The position numbers were made by a program, and so were the translations under genes. Positions 50,448-51,590 of a DNA stretch of 51,590 nucleotides are shown here, one piece after another. The stretch is from positions 1 to 51,590 of the forward strand of contig JACVCM010000012.1 in assembly GCA_016742125.1 (NCBI GenBank). Reading direction: 5' to 3'. The notes under the pieces were generated by a model. The model worked only from the letters and a program-made list of their open reading frames with translations, had not been told where the DNA came from and did not search any database. The DNA comes from Sphingomonadaceae bacterium (GTDB taxonomy: Bacteria > Pseudomonadota > Alphaproteobacteria > Sphingomonadales > Sphingomonadaceae). Every line of letters begins with the position of its first letter. Positions within the stretch are counted from its first letter, which is position 1.

Positions 50448-51510
50448 CTTCGGCCGCGTTTTTCGTTTTACCACCTGGGGCGAGAGCCACGGGCCTGCAT
50501 TGGGTGCAGTGGTGGACGGATGTCCTCCCGGAATAGCGTTGAGCGAGGCGGATATCCAGCCCTTCCTGGACAAGCGCCGCCCCGGGACGTCGCGCTTTAC
50601 GACCCAGCGGCAGGAACCCGATGCTGTGAAAATCCTGTCCGGCGTTTTTGAAGGACGCACCACGGGTACGCCGATTTCTCTGATGATCGAGAATGTCGAC
50701 CAGCGATCGAAGGATTATACGGAGGTCGCCAAGGCCTATCGTCCCGGCCATGCCGATTACAGCTATGACGCCAAATATGGCTTTCGCGACTATCGCGGCG
50801 GCGGGCGCAGTTCGGCGCGCGAAACTGCGGCGCGGGTTGCAGCGGGCGCGGTGGCGCGTGCGGTCATTCCAGATGTCGAAATCCTCGCTTATGTTGTCGA
50901 AATCGGCGGTGACGCGATTGATCGCGACAATTTCGAAGCCGCACAAATAGCGAAGAATCCTTTTTTCTGTCCTGATGAGGCGGCGGCAGGACGCTGGGAA
51001 AAGCTGGTCGATGAGGCGCGCAAGGCGGGGTCATCGCTGGGCGCAGTGGTCGAATGCGTTGCCACCGGCGTTCCGGCCGGCTGGGGCGCGCCGCTTTATG
51101 CCAAACTCGACAGCGAACTGGCATCTGCGATGATGAGCATCAACGCGGTCAAGGGTGTTGAAATCGGCGCGGGCTTTGGTGCAGCGCGGCTTCGCGGCGA
51201 AGAAAATGCCGACCGGATGCGGCCATCGGTCGAGGGGTCCAATCACCCGGCTTTCCTCGCAAATAATGCAGGCGGGGTATCCGGCGGCATCTCGACCGGG
51301 CAGCCGGTGGTGGTACGCGTCGCGTTCAAACCAACGTCATCGATACTGACCCCCGTCGAAACCATTACCCGCGATGGCGAGGCGACGGATATCGTTACCA
51401 AGGGGCGCCATGATCCGTGCGTCGGAATCAGGGGCGCGCCGGTGGTCGAGGCGATGATGGCACTGGTGCTTGCGGACCAGAAACTGCTGCACCGCGCACA
51501 ATGTGGATAG
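50434..51510 (+). CDS. aroC: Chorismate synthase
   Basis: A 358-residue FMN-dependent enzyme that turns EPSP into chorismate, last step of the common aromatic pathway. All three signatures are present: GRVFRFTTWGESHGPALGAVVDGCPPG, the central GGGRSSARETAARVAAGAVA, and the C-terminal RPSVEGSNHPAFLANNAGGVSGGISTGQP with GRHDPCVGIRGAPVVEAM. The frame begins earlier, but ATG 50434 gives MSYNSFGRVFRFTTWGESHG. It overlaps the small membrane protein gene and is followed after nine bases by a cupin gene. Confidence 0.97.
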   Translation: MSYNSFGRVFRFTTWGESHGPALGAVVDGCPPGIALSEADIQPFLDKRRPGTSRFTTQRQEPDAVKILSGVFEGRTTGTPISLMIENVDQRSKDYTEVAKAYRPGHADYSYDAKYGFRDYRGGGRSSARETAARVAAGAVARAVIPDVEILAYVVEIGGDAIDRDNFEAAQIAKNPFFCPDEAAAGRWEKLVDEARKAGSSLGAVVECVATGVPAGWGAPLYAKLDSELASAMMSINAVKGVEIGAGFGAARLRGEENADRMRPSVEGSNHPAFLANNAGGVSGGISTGQPVVVRVAFKPTSSILTPVETITRDGEATDIVTKGRHDPCVGIRGAPVVEAMMALVLADQKLLHRAQCG

Positions 51511-51519
51511 GAGGCAACC

Positions 51520-51590
51520 ATGCCGATAATCGATATCGAAGCCATCCCTCAGTCAAACGCAACCGGCTATCCCGCGCCATTCAATGAGCA
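51520..51590 (+). CDS. Cupin domain protein (3' partial)
   Basis: A good ribosome site (GGAGG, six bases ahead) precedes an ATG opening MPIIDIEAIPQSNATGYPAPF, then the window ends. The start resembles small cupin-fold proteins of alphaproteobacteria. Only about 23 residues are visible, so the assignment is tentative. Confidence 0.5.
   Translation, partial: MPIIDIEAIPQSNATGYPAPFNE

Noticed and set aside
1..51590. tRNA genes, CRISPR arrays, transposases or prophage genes
   Set aside because: None recognised by reading; a tRNAscan or IS search would be needed to exclude divergent copies.

Overview
This window looks like chromosomal DNA of a sphingomonad-type alphaproteobacterium (Sphingopyxis/Sphingorhabdus-like). 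That is an inference from gene order and families: ubiE-ubiB-coaBC-dut beside mutM-rpsT-dnaA, secB-murJ-trpS, a DciA/DsbA/SMC cluster divergent from mutY, DUF1489 and DUF4136 proteins, GANTC sites upstream of dnaA, and a GTTC-N7-GTTC LexA box of the alphaproteobacterial type. Coding density is very high, with many ATGA/TGATG overlaps. I recognised no rRNA, tRNA, CRISPR array, prophage or transposase.

Layout. 1-6.6 kb: the end of a class III sirtuin gene; then on the minus strand the train ubiE-ubiB-coaBC-dut-moeB (ubiquinone, coenzyme A, dUTP clearance, E1-like adenylation); mutM and rpsT run the other way. 6.6-8.6 kb: an AT-rich dnaA leader with four GANTC sites and a CtrA-like site, dnaA itself, and DnaA-box-like sequences behind it. 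8.6-18.9 kb: cell-envelope and housekeeping genes (zinc-ribbon/SH3 membrane protein, DUF4136 lipoprotein, trpS, murJ, secB, Tim44-like protein, mltA, Smr protein, dapE, PAS protein). 19-24.4 kb: an accessory catabolic island made of glycerol kinase, an SGLT-type sodium symporter and a divergent cytoplasmic GH36 alpha-galactosidase, closed by a large palindromic repeat.

24.4-29.9 kb: a DNA-repair island. A DUF4130-UdgX fusion and its radical-SAM partner form one operon whose start codon lies inside a LexA box. A ligase-associated exonuclease and an ATP-dependent DNA ligase run the other way. 30-37.5 kb: hydrolase, smc, two DsbA-like proteins and the helicase loader DciA, head to head with mutY. 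37.5-47.3 kb: a Tat-exported serine hydrolase, nudC, a FrnE-like protein, an XRE regulator/membrane protein pair behind tandem palindromic operators, DUF1489, mgtE, cyclophilin, an EF-hand protein, a PhzF protein, a CDF transporter, pdxH and an ABA4-like protein. 47.4-51.6 kb: DnaJ-like protein, YihY, fabI, a small membrane protein, aroC and the start of a cupin gene.

The strongest leads are (1) the alpha-galactosidase/symporter/glycerol-kinase locus, which fits uptake and breakdown of an alpha-galactosyl-glycerol such as floridoside; (2) the LexA-boxed rSAM-UdgX operon facing an exonuclease-ligase pair; (3) an in-frame palindromic repeat inside the smr gene, of the same family as the intergenic repeat at 24.3 kb; (4) twin 18-bp operators of an XRE regulator laid over its own -35 and -10; and (5) a 19-bp repeat placed just behind two unrelated stop codons. 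Functions are assigned by reading motifs only; no database search was run.
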